Of a DNA stretch of 64,000 bases, positions 18,886-28,036 are shown in pieces. A program made the translations under genes and the position numbers. Where the stretch lies: contig NZ_JAFBES010000013.1 of assembly GCF_016908875.1 (NCBI RefSeq), positions 26,772 through 90,771 on the forward strand, given 5' to 3'. Below the pieces are notes generated by a model. It had not been told where the DNA came from and made no database searches. It saw only the letters and a program-made list of their open reading frames with translations. How positions within the stretch are numbered: the stretch's first letter is position 1; the number at the start of each line of letters is the position of its first letter. The DNA comes from Bacillus ectoiniformans (GTDB taxonomy: Bacteria > Bacillota > Bacilli > Bacillales > Domibacillaceae).

Positions 18886-19521
18886 GTGAGGACAATAGAA
18901 CTGAACAAGCGTCAAGAGACAATCTTGCAAATCGTAAAAGAAAATGGTCCAATTACAGGGGAGAATATTGCGGAGCGCTTAAGTTTGACCCGAGCGACGC
19001 TAAGACCTGACCTTGCAATATTAACTATGGCGGGATTTCTGGATGCCAGACCTCGCGTAGGTTATTTTTATACAGGCAAAACTGGCACACAGCTTTTAAC
19101 TGAAAATCTAATGAAAATTTATGTGAAAGATTATCAATCGATCCCCGTAGTGGTTCCTTCAAATGTTTCAGTTTATGAAGCGATCGTGACGATGTTTTTA
19201 GAAGATGTAGGCACATTATTTGTCGTCGATGAAAAGAATTGCTTAGTCGGTGTGCTCTCACGAAAAGATTTGCTGCGTGCAAGCATTGGAAAGCAGGAAT
19301 TAAGCACATTGCCGGTGAACATTATAATGACAAGAATGCCGAATATTACGGTCTGTGAAAAGGACGACTTACTGATAGATGTAGCGAAAAATTTAATTGA
19401 AAAGCAAATCGACTCTGTGCCGGTTGTGAAGGTTAGCGAGGCAGGGTATGAAGTGACTGGAAGGGTGACGAAAACCACGATTGCCAAAGCTTTCATTTCT
19501 CTGGCAGATGATGAAGTTTAG
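18886..19521 (+). CDS. ccpN: Transcriptional repressor CcpN
   Basis: CcpN represses gluconeogenic genes (gapB, pckA) on glycolytic carbon and responds to ATP/ADP. The 211-residue protein has an N-terminal winged helix-turn-helix (ITGENIAERLSLTRATLRPDLAILTMAGFL) and two C-terminal CBS domains (about 80-210) for nucleotide sensing. By family alignment the start is the second of two tandem GTG codons (18886); 18883 would add one residue. The start context is odd: the only good ribosome-site-like string, AGGTGGTGAGG, lies on the start codons themselves. AT-rich DNA with TATAAT near 18840 probably holds the promoter. yqfL follows, as in B. subtilis. Confidence 0.9.
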   Translation: MRTIELNKRQETILQIVKENGPITGENIAERLSLTRATLRPDLAILTMAGFLDARPRVGYFYTGKTGTQLLTENLMKIYVKDYQSIPVVVPSNVSVYEAIVTMFLEDVGTLFVVDEKNCLVGVLSRKDLLRASIGKQELSTLPVNIIMTRMPNITVCEKDDLLIDVAKNLIEKQIDSVPVVKVSEAGYEVTGRVTKTTIAKAFISLADDEV

Positions 19522-19548
19522 CTTATGAATGATAAAGGAGGGAACTGA

Positions 19549-20361
19549 TTGTTGGTGAAAGATCCGATCATTTATATAGTATCAGATTCCGTTGGCGAGA
19601 CAGCTGAATTAGTGACGAAAGCCGCAGTCAGCCAATTCAATGGTTCCCATGCCATTATAAAAAGATTTCCTTATGTTGAGGATTTTGCCAATATTGATGA
19701 AGTGATTGATTTGGCAAAAATTGAGCAGGGAATTATTGTTTATACACTAGTTAAACCGGATATTAGGAAGTATATGATGAAAAGGGCTGCTGAGGAAGAA
19801 ATCATTATCTTTGATCTGATCGGGCCGCTTATGGATCAGCTGGAAATGATGTATAACCGAAAGCCGCTATTAGAGCCTGGTTTAGTACGGCGGCTGGATG
19901 AAGAGTACTTTAAGAAAGTAGAGGCCATTGAGTTTGCGGTCAAATATGATGATGGGCGTGATCCACGCGGTCTGCTGAAGGCGGATATTATTCTGTTAGG
20001 TGTGTCGCGTACGTCTAAAACCCCGTTGTCACAGTATTTAGCACATAAACGTTTAAAGGTAGCGAATGTTCCTCTCGTTCCGGAAGTAGATCCACCTGAA
20101 GAACTGTTTACGGTTCCAAAGAGCAAGTGCTTTGGTTTAAAAATCAGCCCAGATAAATTGAATTTTATCCGTAAAGAAAGACTCTTGTCACTCGGATTAA
20201 ACGACAGTGCCAGCTATGCGGATGTGGAGCGGATTAAAACAGAAATAGCTTATTTTGAAAAGATTACAGACCGAATCGGCTGTGAAGTAATCGATGTAAC
20301 GAATAAAGCGGTGGAAGAAACAGCTAATATTATTTTAAGCAAGTTTCGCAATGTAAGATAG
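19549..20361 (+). CDS. yqfL: Putative pyruvate, phosphate dikinase / PEP synthase regulatory protein YqfL
   Basis: Family of bifunctional kinase/pyrophosphorylases (DUF299) that switch PPDK or PEP synthase by phosphorylating an active-site residue. The 270-residue length equals the family. It has [18 protein letters not shown] at the start and the P-loop-like [18 protein letters not shown]. The start is TTG 19549, 6 bases after AAAGGAGGG. It is the second gene of the ccpN operon, consistent with control of the pyruvate/PEP node; its target enzyme is not in this window. A weak terminator follows. Confidence 0.9.
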   Translation: MLVKDPIIYIVSDSVGETAELVTKAAVSQFNGSHAIIKRFPYVEDFANIDEVIDLAKIEQGIIVYTLVKPDIRKYMMKRAAEEEIIIFDLIGPLMDQLEMMYNRKPLLEPGLVRRLDEEYFKKVEAIEFAVKYDDGRDPRGLLKADIILLGVSRTSKTPLSQYLAHKRLKVANVPLVPEVDPPEELFTVPKSKCFGLKISPDKLNFIRKERLLSLGLNDSASYADVERIKTEIAYFEKITDRIGCEVIDVTNKAVEETANIILSKFRNVR

Positions 20362-20388
20362 CACATGATCGGTGGATTATGTGCTTTT
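20361..20388 (+). terminator. Probable terminator after ccpN-yqfL
   Basis: GCACAT (20361-20366) pairs with ATGTGC (20379-20384), then TTTTCCTTTT. The six-pair stem is short but the T-rich tail fits. Confidence 0.6.
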
Positions 20389-20487
20389 CCTTTTCATTAA
20401 AAAAATGAAAAAAAACATAGTTATTTTTGAACAAATATACTATAATAAAAAATTGTGATAAAAATGTATTTGAAACAGGTTTAGAGC

Positions 20488-20516
20488 TTGACATAAAAGA
20501 ATAAACTAATTACATG
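20488..20516 (+). promoter_or_regulatory. Possible promoter of the yqxD-dnaG-sigA operon
   Basis: Perfect TTGACA at 20488-20493, 17-base spacer, then TACATG (weak -10). It would give a leader of about 115 bases. The preceding 100 bases are very AT-rich and contain a second TATAAT near 20441 without a good -35. Confidence 0.4.
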
Positions 20517-20638
20517 TTGTGTTTATCGTGAAAAGAGACAAAGGTATGCGGTGCGCGCTTTTTTTTAGGATATTTCGCTTTTAAGAAGGATTCTAAACAA
20601 GCTTGTAGAATAATAAACGATAGGAAAGAAAGAGAAAT

Positions 20639-21085
20639 ATGAAAATATTTGTCGATGCAGATTCTTGTCCAGTAAAACAGGAAATACTTACCTTGGCAAA
20701 AGAGTATAAAATTGAAGCGGTCTTTGTGGCTTCCATTCGACATATGATGAATCAAACCATGGAAGGCACATGGAAATATGTTGACCCGGATGCAGAAGCG
20801 GCCGATCTTTATATTTTTAATCACTTGCAAAAAGGAGATGTATTAGTCACTCAGGACATAGGATTAGCAGGTCTAGCGCTTTCCAAGCAGGTGAATGTCG
20901 TTTCTCCAAGAGGACATGTATATCACGAAGATAACATGGCGAATGAATTGCATTTTCGTCACCTGGCTGCTAAAGCAAGAAGAAGCGGTGTGTATTCAAA
21001 AGGGCCTAAAGCATTTACGGATGCAGATAACAGCCGATTTATGGTCAATATGAAAAATATATTGTCGCAAGCTGCAGGAAGATAA
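20639..21085 (+). CDS. yqxD: YaiI/YqxD family (UPF0178) protein
   Basis: A 148-residue protein of the UPF0178 family, a PIN/NYN-like nuclease fold of unknown substrate. It begins KIFVDADSCPVKQEI, with conserved aspartates, and contains DVLVTQDIGLAGLAL and PRGHVYHEDNMANEL, all family hallmarks. The start ATG follows AGGAAAGAAAGAG. It precedes dnaG and sigA in the macromolecular synthesis operon, as in B. subtilis. Nuclease activity is inferred from fold only. Confidence 0.9.
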   Translation: MKIFVDADSCPVKQEILTLAKEYKIEAVFVASIRHMMNQTMEGTWKYVDPDAEAADLYIFNHLQKGDVLVTQDIGLAGLALSKQVNVVSPRGHVYHEDNMANELHFRHLAAKARRSGVYSKGPKAFTDADNSRFMVNMKNILSQAAGR

Positions 21086-21122
21086 GAATTCTTATCGAAC
21101 AATAATATAGCTGGTGGTATAA

Positions 21123-22928
21123 GTGGCAGGGAAAATACCTGAAGAAACAATTCAACAAATTAAACAGTCGTCAGACATCACAGATGTAATTGGCGATTAT
21201 GTTCAATTAAAGAAACAAGGAAGAAATTATTTTGGCCTATGCCCTTTTCACGGGGAAAAGTCACCGTCCTTTTCCGTTTCTCCCGACAAACAAATCTTTC
21301 ATTGTTTCGGGTGCGGGGCAGGAGGAAATGTTTTCTCTTTCCTGATGGATATTGAAAATATTTCGTTTCAAGATGCAGTCGGCAAACTTGCAGAGCGAGC
21401 AGATATTCCATTAGAGATTTCTGTTTCTTCAAGCGAGGCTGATCCCCGAGTAGAGAACCGGTACGACAAAATGGTGGAAGCCCATGAATTGTTAGCTAAA
21501 TTCTACCATCATTTATTGTTAAATACAAAAGAGGGTCAGGATGCATTAGAGTACCTGTATGAGAGAGGATTTTCTAAAGAAGATCTAGAATCTTTTCAAA
21601 TAGGGTGGTCACTTCCGCACTGGGATTTTACAGTCAAGTTTTTGCAAAAACGAGGATTTGACCTGGAAATGATGCAGCAAGCAGGACTTGTGATTCAAAA
21701 AGAAAACGCTGAAGATTACTTTGACCGGTTCAGGGGAAGAATTATGTTCCCGCTGCACAATAACAAAGGAAAAACAGTAGGATTTTCAGGAAGAAGCCTC
21801 ACAGATGAGCAGCCCAAATACTTAAACAGCCCGGAGACGCCGATTTTTAATAAGAGCAATCTTTTATATAATTATCACCGTGCGAGACCGGCCATCCGGA
21901 AACAGCAGAAGATTGTGCTGTTTGAAGGATTTGCTGATGTAATTGCAGCTGCAAGAGCAGGGGTTGAAACAGGGATTGCCACCATGGGAACCTCGCTGAC
22001 CGATGATCATATTCATCAGATTAAACGGGCAGCCGACCAAATTGTCATTTGCTACGATGGGGATTCCGCGGGCCTTCAAGCCACTAACCGTGCGGCTGAA
22101 ATGCTCGCAGCAAATGGGCTGGAGGTAAGAGTATCTGTATTGCCTGAGAAACTGGATCCTGATGACTATATTAAAAAATATGGAATGGAAAAGTTCCAGC
22201 ATAATATAATAGGGAACAGTCTGACATTAATGGCATTTAAAATGGAGTATTATAAGCACGGGAAAAATATGCAGGATGAGGGACAAAGACTTCGCTATAT
22301 CGAAGAAGTTGTAACTGAAATTGCGAAGCTGAAAAAAGCAGTAGAGCGCGATCATTATTTGCGCCAGATAGCTGATCAGTACTCCCTTTCACTCGATGCT
22401 TTGAAGCAGCAGGAAAAACAAGTGTTTTTCAAGCAGCGGAAAGAATCTCCTGAAACCTATAAAGCTGGGCCTCCAATCTTGGTGCAGCAAACGGCAAAGA
22501 AGCTCTACCCTGCGTACCAAACCGCAGAGCGAAGGCTTATAGCGCATATGTTAAAAGATGCAGAAGTCGCATTTAAGGTGAAAGATTTAATGGAGACTCA
22601 TCCATTTAATCTCGATGAACATCAAGCAGTGTTTACTTATTTGCTTGGGTTTTATGAAGAAGGAAATGATCCGGATTCGAGCACGTTTATGAGCCGTCTT
22701 CCTGATGCGAATTTACGGCGGCTGATCTCGGAGATTGAGATGATGGCTGTCAATGACTCCGTCAATGAGGAAGAGCTGAATGATTATATAAAAAAAATCA
22801 TTAAACAGCATAAGCTTGCAGAACTAAATGTGAAGAAACAAGAGCAGGTAGCAGCCGAAAGGCAGAACGATTATGCTACCGCTGCTAAAATCGCGATGGA
22901 AATCATGCAATTAAAGAAATTATTGTAA
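21123..22928 (+). CDS. dnaG: DNA primase DnaG
   Basis: DnaG makes RNA primers for replication and docks on the DnaB-type helicase. The 601-residue protein has the N-terminal zinc ribbon (C40, H43, C61, C64), a TOPRIM catalytic core ([10 protein letters not shown] and CYDGDSAGL), and a C-terminal helicase-binding domain (about 450-601). The start is GTG 21123, 5 to 11 bases after AGCTGGTGG. It is followed by sigA after 38 bases, forming the classic dnaG-sigA operon. Confidence 0.97.
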   Translation: MAGKIPEETIQQIKQSSDITDVIGDYVQLKKQGRNYFGLCPFHGEKSPSFSVSPDKQIFHCFGCGAGGNVFSFLMDIENISFQDAVGKLAERADIPLEISVSSSEADPRVENRYDKMVEAHELLAKFYHHLLLNTKEGQDALEYLYERGFSKEDLESFQIGWSLPHWDFTVKFLQKRGFDLEMMQQAGLVIQKENAEDYFDRFRGRIMFPLHNNKGKTVGFSGRSLTDEQPKYLNSPETPIFNKSNLLYNYHRARPAIRKQQKIVLFEGFADVIAAARAGVETGIATMGTSLTDDHIHQIKRAADQIVICYDGDSAGLQATNRAAEMLAANGLEVRVSVLPEKLDPDDYIKKYGMEKFQHNIIGNSLTLMAFKMEYYKHGKNMQDEGQRLRYIEEVVTEIAKLKKAVERDHYLRQIADQYSLSLDALKQQEKQVFFKQRKESPETYKAGPPILVQQTAKKLYPAYQTAERRLIAHMLKDAEVAFKVKDLMETHPFNLDEHQAVFTYLLGFYEEGNDPDSSTFMSRLPDANLRRLISEIEMMAVNDSVNEEELNDYIKKIIKQHKLAELNVKKQEQVAAERQNDYATAAKIAMEIMQLKKLL

Positions 22929-22966
22929 TCCAGTATGAGGCAAGGATGTTGGAAGGAGGGGGACTA

Positions 22967-24088
22967 ATGGCTGAAAAGTCAACACGTTCCAAAGAAACTG
23001 AAGTAACGCTTGAAAGAGCGAAAGAACAAATCTTAGAAATCGGTAAAAAGCGCGGTGAACTTTCCTACGATTATGTAGCTGATAAATTGGCAGGGTATGA
23101 AGTGGACTCTGAACAGATGGATGAATTCTATGAATTCCTCGGCGAACAAGGGGTAGAAATCACGAATGAAGACGGTGAGGAAGAAGATCCGAATATTCAT
23201 GAACTTGAAAAAGAAAGTGAAGAATTCGATCTTAATGATTTAAGTGTTCCTCCTGGAGTTAAAATTAATGACCCAGTACGTATGTATTTAAAAGAAATTG
23301 GACGCGTCGACCTTCTGTCAGCCCAAGAAGAAATCCAGCTGGCTATGCGTATTGAAGAAGGCGACGAAGAAGCGAAGCGCCGTTTGGCGGAAGCTAACCT
23401 GCGTCTAGTTGTAAGTATTGCGAAACGTTATGTAGGGCGCGGCATGCTGTTCTTGGATTTGATTCAAGAAGGGAACATGGGATTAATCAAAGCTGTAGAA
23501 AAATTTGATTACCGCAAAGGGTACAAATTTAGTACGTACGCGACATGGTGGATCCGTCAAGCCATTACTCGTGCCATTGCTGATCAGGCAAGAACTATCC
23601 GGATTCCAGTGCATATGGTAGAAACCATTAATAAGCTGATTCGTGTTCAAAGACAGCTTCTTCAAGATCTTGGCCGGGAACCTTCTCCTGAAGAAATTGC
23701 CGAAGAAATGGATTTAACACCTGAAAAGGTGAGAGAAATTCTTAAAATAGCTCAAGAGCCTGTTTCCCTCGAGACACCAATTGGTGAAGAAGATGACTCC
23801 CATTTGGGCGACTTCATTGAGGATCAGGAAGCGACTTCACCTTCTGAACATGCAGCCTATGAACTTCTTAAAGAACAGCTGGAAGACGTCTTAGACACGC
23901 TGACAGACCGTGAAGAGAATGTCCTTCGCCTTCGTTTCGGTTTAGACGACGGACGCACCCGCACTCTTGAAGAAGTAGGCAAGGTATTCGGTGTAACGCG
24001 TGAACGAATTCGCCAAATTGAAGCGAAAGCTCTTCGCAAGCTCCGCCATCCGAGCCGAAGCAAGCGCTTGAAAGATTTTTTAGAATAG
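22967..24088 (+). CDS. sigA: RNA polymerase primary sigma factor SigA
   Basis: The 373-residue housekeeping sigma factor. Visible parts: acidic region 1.1, region 1.2 ([18 protein letters not shown]), region 2 ([19 protein letters not shown] and the [27 protein letters not shown] helices for -10 recognition and melting), region 3, and the region 4 helix-turn-helix ([20 protein letters not shown]) for -35 binding. The start ATG 22967 follows GGAAGGAGGGGG; an in-frame ATG at 22946 precedes that site and is rejected. A perfect terminator ends the operon. Confidence 0.98.
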   Translation: MAEKSTRSKETEVTLERAKEQILEIGKKRGELSYDYVADKLAGYEVDSEQMDEFYEFLGEQGVEITNEDGEEEDPNIHELEKESEEFDLNDLSVPPGVKINDPVRMYLKEIGRVDLLSAQEEIQLAMRIEEGDEEAKRRLAEANLRLVVSIAKRYVGRGMLFLDLIQEGNMGLIKAVEKFDYRKGYKFSTYATWWIRQAITRAIADQARTIRIPVHMVETINKLIRVQRQLLQDLGREPSPEEIAEEMDLTPEKVREILKIAQEPVSLETPIGEEDDSHLGDFIEDQEATSPSEHAAYELLKEQLEDVLDTLTDREENVLRLRFGLDDGRTRTLEEVGKVFGVTRERIRQIEAKALRKLRHPSRSKRLKDFLE

Positions 24089-24095
24089 ATGATTG

Positions 24096-24136
24096 AAAAT
24101 AGTTTGCTTCTTTTTACAGAAGCAAACTATTTTTTT
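24096..24136 (+). terminator. Intrinsic terminator after sigA
   Basis: AAAATAGTTTGCTTC and its perfect complement around TTTTTACA, then seven T. It closes yqxD-dnaG-sigA. Confidence 0.95.
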
Positions 24137-24198
24137 GCCAAAAATAGCAGGATTATGACAGAAAAGCACGAATAGTTATTTACAGGATGTGAAAGACA

Positions 24199-24729
24199 AT
24201 GGATGATAAAAAAAAGATCATTATGAAAGAAATTATGCTTTGGAAAGAAAATCATATGCTGCCTGAGCATTACTGCGATTATTTATTGGCTTTATACAGT
24301 CAAGGAGAAGAGATCTCAGAACAGGCAAAGCCGCCAGCGCGAAACAGGCGAATAAAAGCTGCAGGCTTGTTTCTTTCTTTCCTATTATTAATAATTTCGT
24401 TATTTGTCATTTATTTTACTGAATTGTCATTCCCTTTGCAAACAGCGATTTTGACAACTTTTGTCGTATTTCTGTTAGAAGCTGGAATTTATTTTTCTAA
24501 AAAAGGAATGCTGATGCCTATTATTTATGTGGCTTCCGCGCTGATATTTTTATTGTTTTCAGTAGAATTAAATGCTTATGCATTTGAAAATAATCCATTT
24601 TCCCTTTATGGATTGGTATTCGCTAACTGTCTGCTTTGGTGGTATGCAGGGTCTAAACTCAAGCTTATTTATTTTGTGATCTCGGCTTGGATCGGAATAC
24701 TAACCTTAATTATCTTTATATTAATATAA
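24199..24729 (+). CDS. Unrecognised membrane protein between sigA and cccA
   Basis: I do not recognise this 176-residue protein. The first 50 residues are polar, with a motif (WKENHMLPEHYCDYLLALY) like the N-terminal region of DUF2157-type membrane proteins. About five hydrophobic segments follow (roughly 54-74, 79-99, 103-121, 135-150, 155-176). No catalytic residues are evident. The ATG at 24199 is preceded by AGGATGTGAAAG, a modest ribosome site. It stands alone after the sigA terminator; the following 188 bases are AT-rich and hold the cccA promoter region. Base composition resembles its surroundings. Confidence 0.75.
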   Translation: MDDKKKIIMKEIMLWKENHMLPEHYCDYLLALYSQGEEISEQAKPPARNRRIKAAGLFLSFLLLIISLFVIYFTELSFPLQTAILTTFVVFLLEAGIYFSKKGMLMPIIYVASALIFLLFSVELNAYAFENNPFSLYGLVFANCLLWWYAGSKLKLIYFVISAWIGILTLIIFILI

Positions 24730-24917
24730 TTTAAAAATTTATTGAAATATTAGAAAATTAACTGCTTTTTTGGAGCGCTCGATTGGAAAATGTGTCTAAT
24801 TAGCGACAAAGAGAAAAAAATTCTAGTTAAAGTCTTTTCGTCATTCCTTTTTTAAAGTAAAATAATAGGTGTTTGTACTATCTATTTGTTATTTAGATAC
24901 ATAAGGGAGGTTAAGCA

Positions 24918-25277
24918 ATGAATCGTAATCCGGTTATTCCATTTTTATTAATCATGGTGTTTGGTCTTGGTCTGATTTTCTTCCTTTCTTTAGAAGGTCT
25001 TGGAAATTCTGAAGAAATGGCGAAAGAAAAAGAAGGCGGAGAAAAGACGGAAGAAGCAGCTGGAGAGTTTGATCCAGAAGGTCACTACAAAGAATCTTGT
25101 ATTGGCTGTCACGGTGGCAACTATGAAGGCGGAGCTGGCCCGGCGTTAAAAGGCACGAAACTTTCAAAAGACGAAATTAAAGACGTTTTAGTAAACGGAA
25201 AAGGCTCTATGCCTGCAGGTATGGTTCCAGCTGAAAATGCTGATGCCATGGCTGAATGGGTAAGCAAGCTTAAGTAA
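24918..25277 (+). CDS. cccA: Membrane-anchored cytochrome c-550
   Basis: CccA is a small c-type cytochrome on the outer face of the membrane in the respiratory chain. The 119-residue chain has one N-terminal membrane anchor (about 6-27), a charged E/K/G linker (about 30-52) and a haem domain with CIGCH at 61-65 and a methionine axial ligand in KGSMPAGMVP (M98 or M102). Length and plan match B. subtilis CccA (120). The start ATG follows AAGGGAGG. A terminator follows. Confidence 0.93.
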   Translation: MNRNPVIPFLLIMVFGLGLIFFLSLEGLGNSEEMAKEKEGGEKTEEAAGEFDPEGHYKESCIGCHGGNYEGGAGPALKGTKLSKDEIKDVLVNGKGSMPAGMVPAENADAMAEWVSKLK

Positions 25278-25285
25278 TTAAGTAA

Positions 25286-25318
25286 AAAGTTCTTTGCCAC
25301 GGGCAAAGGACTTTTTTT
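25286..25318 (+). terminator. Intrinsic terminator after cccA
   Basis: AAGTTCTTTGCC pairs with GGCAAAGGACTT (one G-T pair) around ACG, then seven T. Confidence 0.93.
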
Positions 25319-25384
25319 ATGCTGAATTTATGTATAGAATAAAACGAGATGAATGAATAGACAAAAAGAAAATGTGGTGACTTA

Positions 25385-26110
25385 ATGAATATTAATCAAT
25401 TGTCCAAACGCTTAATGTGTGTGGCTTCTTATATACCTTCTGATTCAACCTTTGCAGATATCGGTTCTGACCATGCTTATTTGCCATGCTACGCCGTAAA
25501 GAATCACTTAGTCAAAAAGGCGGTTGCAGGAGAAGTAGTAGAGGGTCCTTTCCAAGCAGCAAAACAGCAAGTAGAGGAAGCAGGGCTGGTCGATTCAATT
25601 GATGTACGAAAAGGAAATGGTCTTGAGGTCATCTCAAAAGGAGAAGTGGACTGTATTACCATTGCAGGAATGGGCGGCTCATTAATTGCCTCTATTCTTG
25701 AAAATGGGAAAGCTAAGCTTGAAGGGGTTCAGCGGTTAGTGCTTCAGCCTAATTTGAACGCACGTGGAATTCGCCAATGGCTGATCGACCATCATTGGGA
25801 GCTGATAGCGGAAGAGATTATGGAAGAAGACGGGAAGGTCTATGAGGTCCTTGTAGCTGAAAAAGGACAGCCGTTGAAGCCATATTCTGATAAGCTTGAA
25901 CAGGAGCTGTTAGTAGGCCCGTTTTTGATGAAGGAAAAGAATCAAGCCTTTTATAGAAAGTGGAAAAGAGAAGCGGGTCAATTAGAAGTGGTCCTCAAGA
26001 ATTTAAAGAAAGCAGAAAATCAAGCAGCCGCTGAATCGAAAAAGCAGGCTGTTCTTTCGGAGTTAAATTGGATGAAGGAGGTACTGCGGGATGAAAAAGA
26101 AGATAGCTAA
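25385..26110 (+). CDS. trmK: tRNA (adenine22-N1)-methyltransferase TrmK
   Basis: TrmK methylates N1 of A22 in the D-arm of bacterial tRNAs, using SAM. The 241-residue protein has a Rossmann domain with FADIGSDHAYLPCYA (SAM loop) and ITIAGMGGSLIASIL, then LQPNLNARGIRQWL, and a C-terminal helical coiled coil (about 175-241). Length is normal. The ATG at 25385 follows GTGGTGA. The next gene, yqfO, overlaps its end by 20 bases. Confidence 0.94.
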   Translation: MNINQLSKRLMCVASYIPSDSTFADIGSDHAYLPCYAVKNHLVKKAVAGEVVEGPFQAAKQQVEEAGLVDSIDVRKGNGLEVISKGEVDCITIAGMGGSLIASILENGKAKLEGVQRLVLQPNLNARGIRQWLIDHHWELIAEEIMEEDGKVYEVLVAEKGQPLKPYSDKLEQELLVGPFLMKEKNQAFYRKWKREAGQLEVVLKNLKKAENQAAAESKKQAVLSELNWMKEVLRDEKEDS

Positions 26111-27215
26111 CGGACAAGAAATCATTCAATTGTTTGAACAGTTTTCTCCAAAAAAATATGCGATGGAAGGCGACAAAATTGGGTTGCAGGTAGGCTCATT
26201 AAACAAGCCTGTAAATAAAGTTCTTGTAGCTTTGGATGTCTTAGAAGAAGTGGTAGACGAAGCGATTGAAATAGGCGCACAGCTGATTATCGCTCACCAT
26301 CCCATCATCTTCCGCCCTTTAAAATCAATCGTCACAAGTGATCCTGCCGGAAGACTCTTGGAAAAATTGATTAAGAACGATATTGCGGTCTATGCAGCGC
26401 ATACTAATCTTGATGTCGCAAAAGGCGGAGTGAACGATTGGCTGGCGGATGCGCTCGAATTGCATGAAAGAGAAGTGCTGGTTCCTACTTATGAAGAAGA
26501 GTTAAAAAAGCTTGCGGTGTATGTGCCTAAAAGCCATGAAGCAGAACTTAGGATCGCATTAGGTCAAGCAGGCGCGGGTTATATCGGGGAGTACAGCCAT
26601 TGTTCATTTTCCACAGAGGGTACCGGACGTTTTGTCCCGACAGGCGGAGCAGAGCCTTACCTTGGTTCGGTCGGACAGCTTGAAGAAGTCCAAGAGGTCA
26701 AAATCGAAACGATCTATCCAAAACATGTGGAGAAAAAGATACTGACCGCTATGCTGAAAGCTCATCCTTATGAAGAAGTGGCTTATGATGTGTATGCACT
26801 CGAAAACTCAGGAGAAGAGCTGGGTCTTGGGCGGATCGGAAAGCTTCCTAAGCCGATGAAGCTCCGGGAGTTTGCGGAATTTGTGAAGGAAAAGCTTGAT
26901 GTTAAAGCTGTGCGTGTGGTTGGAGATTTAGAAAGTGAAGTAAAAAAAGCCGCTGTGTTAGGCGGCGACGGCAACAAGTACTTCCAGTCGGCCAAATTTA
27001 AAGGAGCGGACGTGTACGTGACAGGTGATTTCTACTATCACACGGCTCATGACGCCTTGGCAGCCGGTCTAAATGTAGTCGATCCTGGTCATAATGTTGA
27101 AAAGGTAATGAAAGCAGGTACGGCTCATAAAATGTCTGAAATGGCTAAAGAAAGAGGATTTGAAACGGAATTTATTGCTTCTGAAATTAATACGGATCCA
27201 TTTACATTTATTTAA
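26091..27215 (+). CDS. yqfO: Nif3-like dinuclear metal centre protein YqfO
   Basis: A 374-residue member of the Nif3/YbgI family, annotated elsewhere as a GTP cyclohydrolase I type 2 homologue; the physiological reaction is not settled. Metal ligands are seen in IIAHHPIIFRP, YAAHTNLDVAKGG and near the C-terminus in DPGHNVEK. Residues of about 130-235 form the PII/CutA-like insert found in Bacillus members (KKLAVYVPKSHEAELR, HPYEEVAYDVYAL). ATG 26091 follows AAGGAGG and overlaps trmK. No clear terminator follows; a 378-base gap does. Confidence 0.92.
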   Translation: MKKKIANGQEIIQLFEQFSPKKYAMEGDKIGLQVGSLNKPVNKVLVALDVLEEVVDEAIEIGAQLIIAHHPIIFRPLKSIVTSDPAGRLLEKLIKNDIAVYAAHTNLDVAKGGVNDWLADALELHEREVLVPTYEEELKKLAVYVPKSHEAELRIALGQAGAGYIGEYSHCSFSTEGTGRFVPTGGAEPYLGSVGQLEEVQEVKIETIYPKHVEKKILTAMLKAHPYEEVAYDVYALENSGEELGLGRIGKLPKPMKLREFAEFVKEKLDVKAVRVVGDLESEVKKAAVLGGDGNKYFQSAKFKGADVYVTGDFYYHTAHDALAAGLNVVDPGHNVEKVMKAGTAHKMSEMAKERGFETEFIASEINTDPFTFI

Positions 27216-27593
27216 TAAGCTATGTTAAATATCTGGTTGACAAAGACCTGTTTTTTACTCAGAAACAGATAGACGTATAGCTGCATGTTGACCCCAAAAA
27301 AACGGGGCAGTTCGTTTAATTGACGAAGGTGTTAGTAAGGAACAGGTTTACGTATTTGTTGCAAGATGTCCTCAAAAGTAATCACAGCTATCGAAAAGGC
27401 TAGGTACATAGGTTTAATGGTGTGGAGACATACTAGCTCGCTCATTATTTTTGCTGGTTGCAATTCCTGAACTTGATCCATCTTTGAAATGACGACCATC
27501 TGTCAGCAAATTGATAAAGAAAAGCTGTCTGTCTCCATTAACCGTTAGATGGAAATGAAATATTAGGACAGGGGTTGTAGGGGGAGTAGCATT
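27216..27593. other. 378-base gap without a supported gene
   Basis: No gene can be supported here. The plus strand is full of stops. The minus strand keeps fragments open: 27499-27332 encodes 55 residues starting MVVISKMDQVQELQPAKIM, and an overlapping minus frame running upstream of 27420 ends in SKNNERASMSPHH. Neither has a ribosome site I trust or a family I recognise, so decayed coding DNA is possible but unproven. Short inverted repeats are CCCC/GGGG around AAAAAAAC (27293-27308) and CTGTTT/AAACAG (27249-27268). No mobile-element ends were seen. Confidence 0.6.
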
Positions 27594-27899
27594 GTGAGAA
27601 AGAAGCTAGCAGCAGGCGTATTGATCGTGGTGGTTGTTATGGGTGTTGTATTTTTAGGACCATTTAATATTATTTCAGAATTCAATGAAAGAGGGGCTTT
27701 AAAAGATTTTATTTCTTCAGATAATACGTTTAAAGGATTAGAGATTCTTGATATTGATTATAGAGGTTCTGATACTTTCTTTGTACAAACTCAAGATGGA
27801 AATAATGAAAAAAATTTTATTATTATGAGGTATAATTCTTCAGTAATGAATGGTCATTGGAAGGTGTTTGAAGAAACGTCAAAAGAAAAATATTATTAA
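27594..27899 (+). CDS. Unrecognised small anchored or secreted protein
   Basis: I do not recognise this 101-residue protein. It has a basic start (MRKKLAAG), one hydrophobic segment (about 5-24, GVLIVVVVMGVVFLGPF) and a polar domain of about 75 residues (ISSDNTFKGLEILDIDYRG ... WKVFEETSKEKYY) with many aromatic and acidic residues, which suggests a small beta-rich extracytoplasmic domain. There is no lipobox cysteine. The start GTG 27594 (or TTG 27592 in another phase) lies after GGGGGAG. The second half is much more AT-rich than neighbouring genes. It is absent from this place in B. subtilis and sits beside a gene-free gap, so recent gain is possible. Confidence 0.65.
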   Translation: MRKKLAAGVLIVVVVMGVVFLGPFNIISEFNERGALKDFISSDNTFKGLEILDIDYRGSDTFFVQTQDGNNEKNFIIMRYNSSVMNGHWKVFEETSKEKYY

Positions 27900-27991
27900 T
27901 ATTTTTCAATTGAAGAGGGGTTTCCTTTCTCATGAATGCTTCTTTGAAGTACTCTTAAAATCAACAATATTGTTTAACACCGTTATTGAAT

Positions 27992-28032
27992 AAAAAAACA
28001 GCCAGGAGCAGCGGATGCCTCTGGCTGTTTTG
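27992..28032 (-). terminator. Intrinsic terminator of ispH
   Basis: On the minus strand AAACAGCCAG pairs with CTGGCTGTTT, with AGG/CCT extension, followed by a T run (plus-strand A7 at 27992-27998). Confidence 0.9.
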
Positions 28033-28036
28033 AACG

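Noticed and set aside
20523..20638. T8 run after GCGGTGCGCGC in the yqxD leader, as a possible attenuator or small RNA
   Set aside because: The only stem before the T run is about three base pairs, too weak to call a terminator.
27270..27540. Insertion-sequence remnant between yqfO and the orphan gene
   Set aside because: No terminal inverted repeats, target duplication or recognisable transposase motif could be found; left as an unexplained gap.
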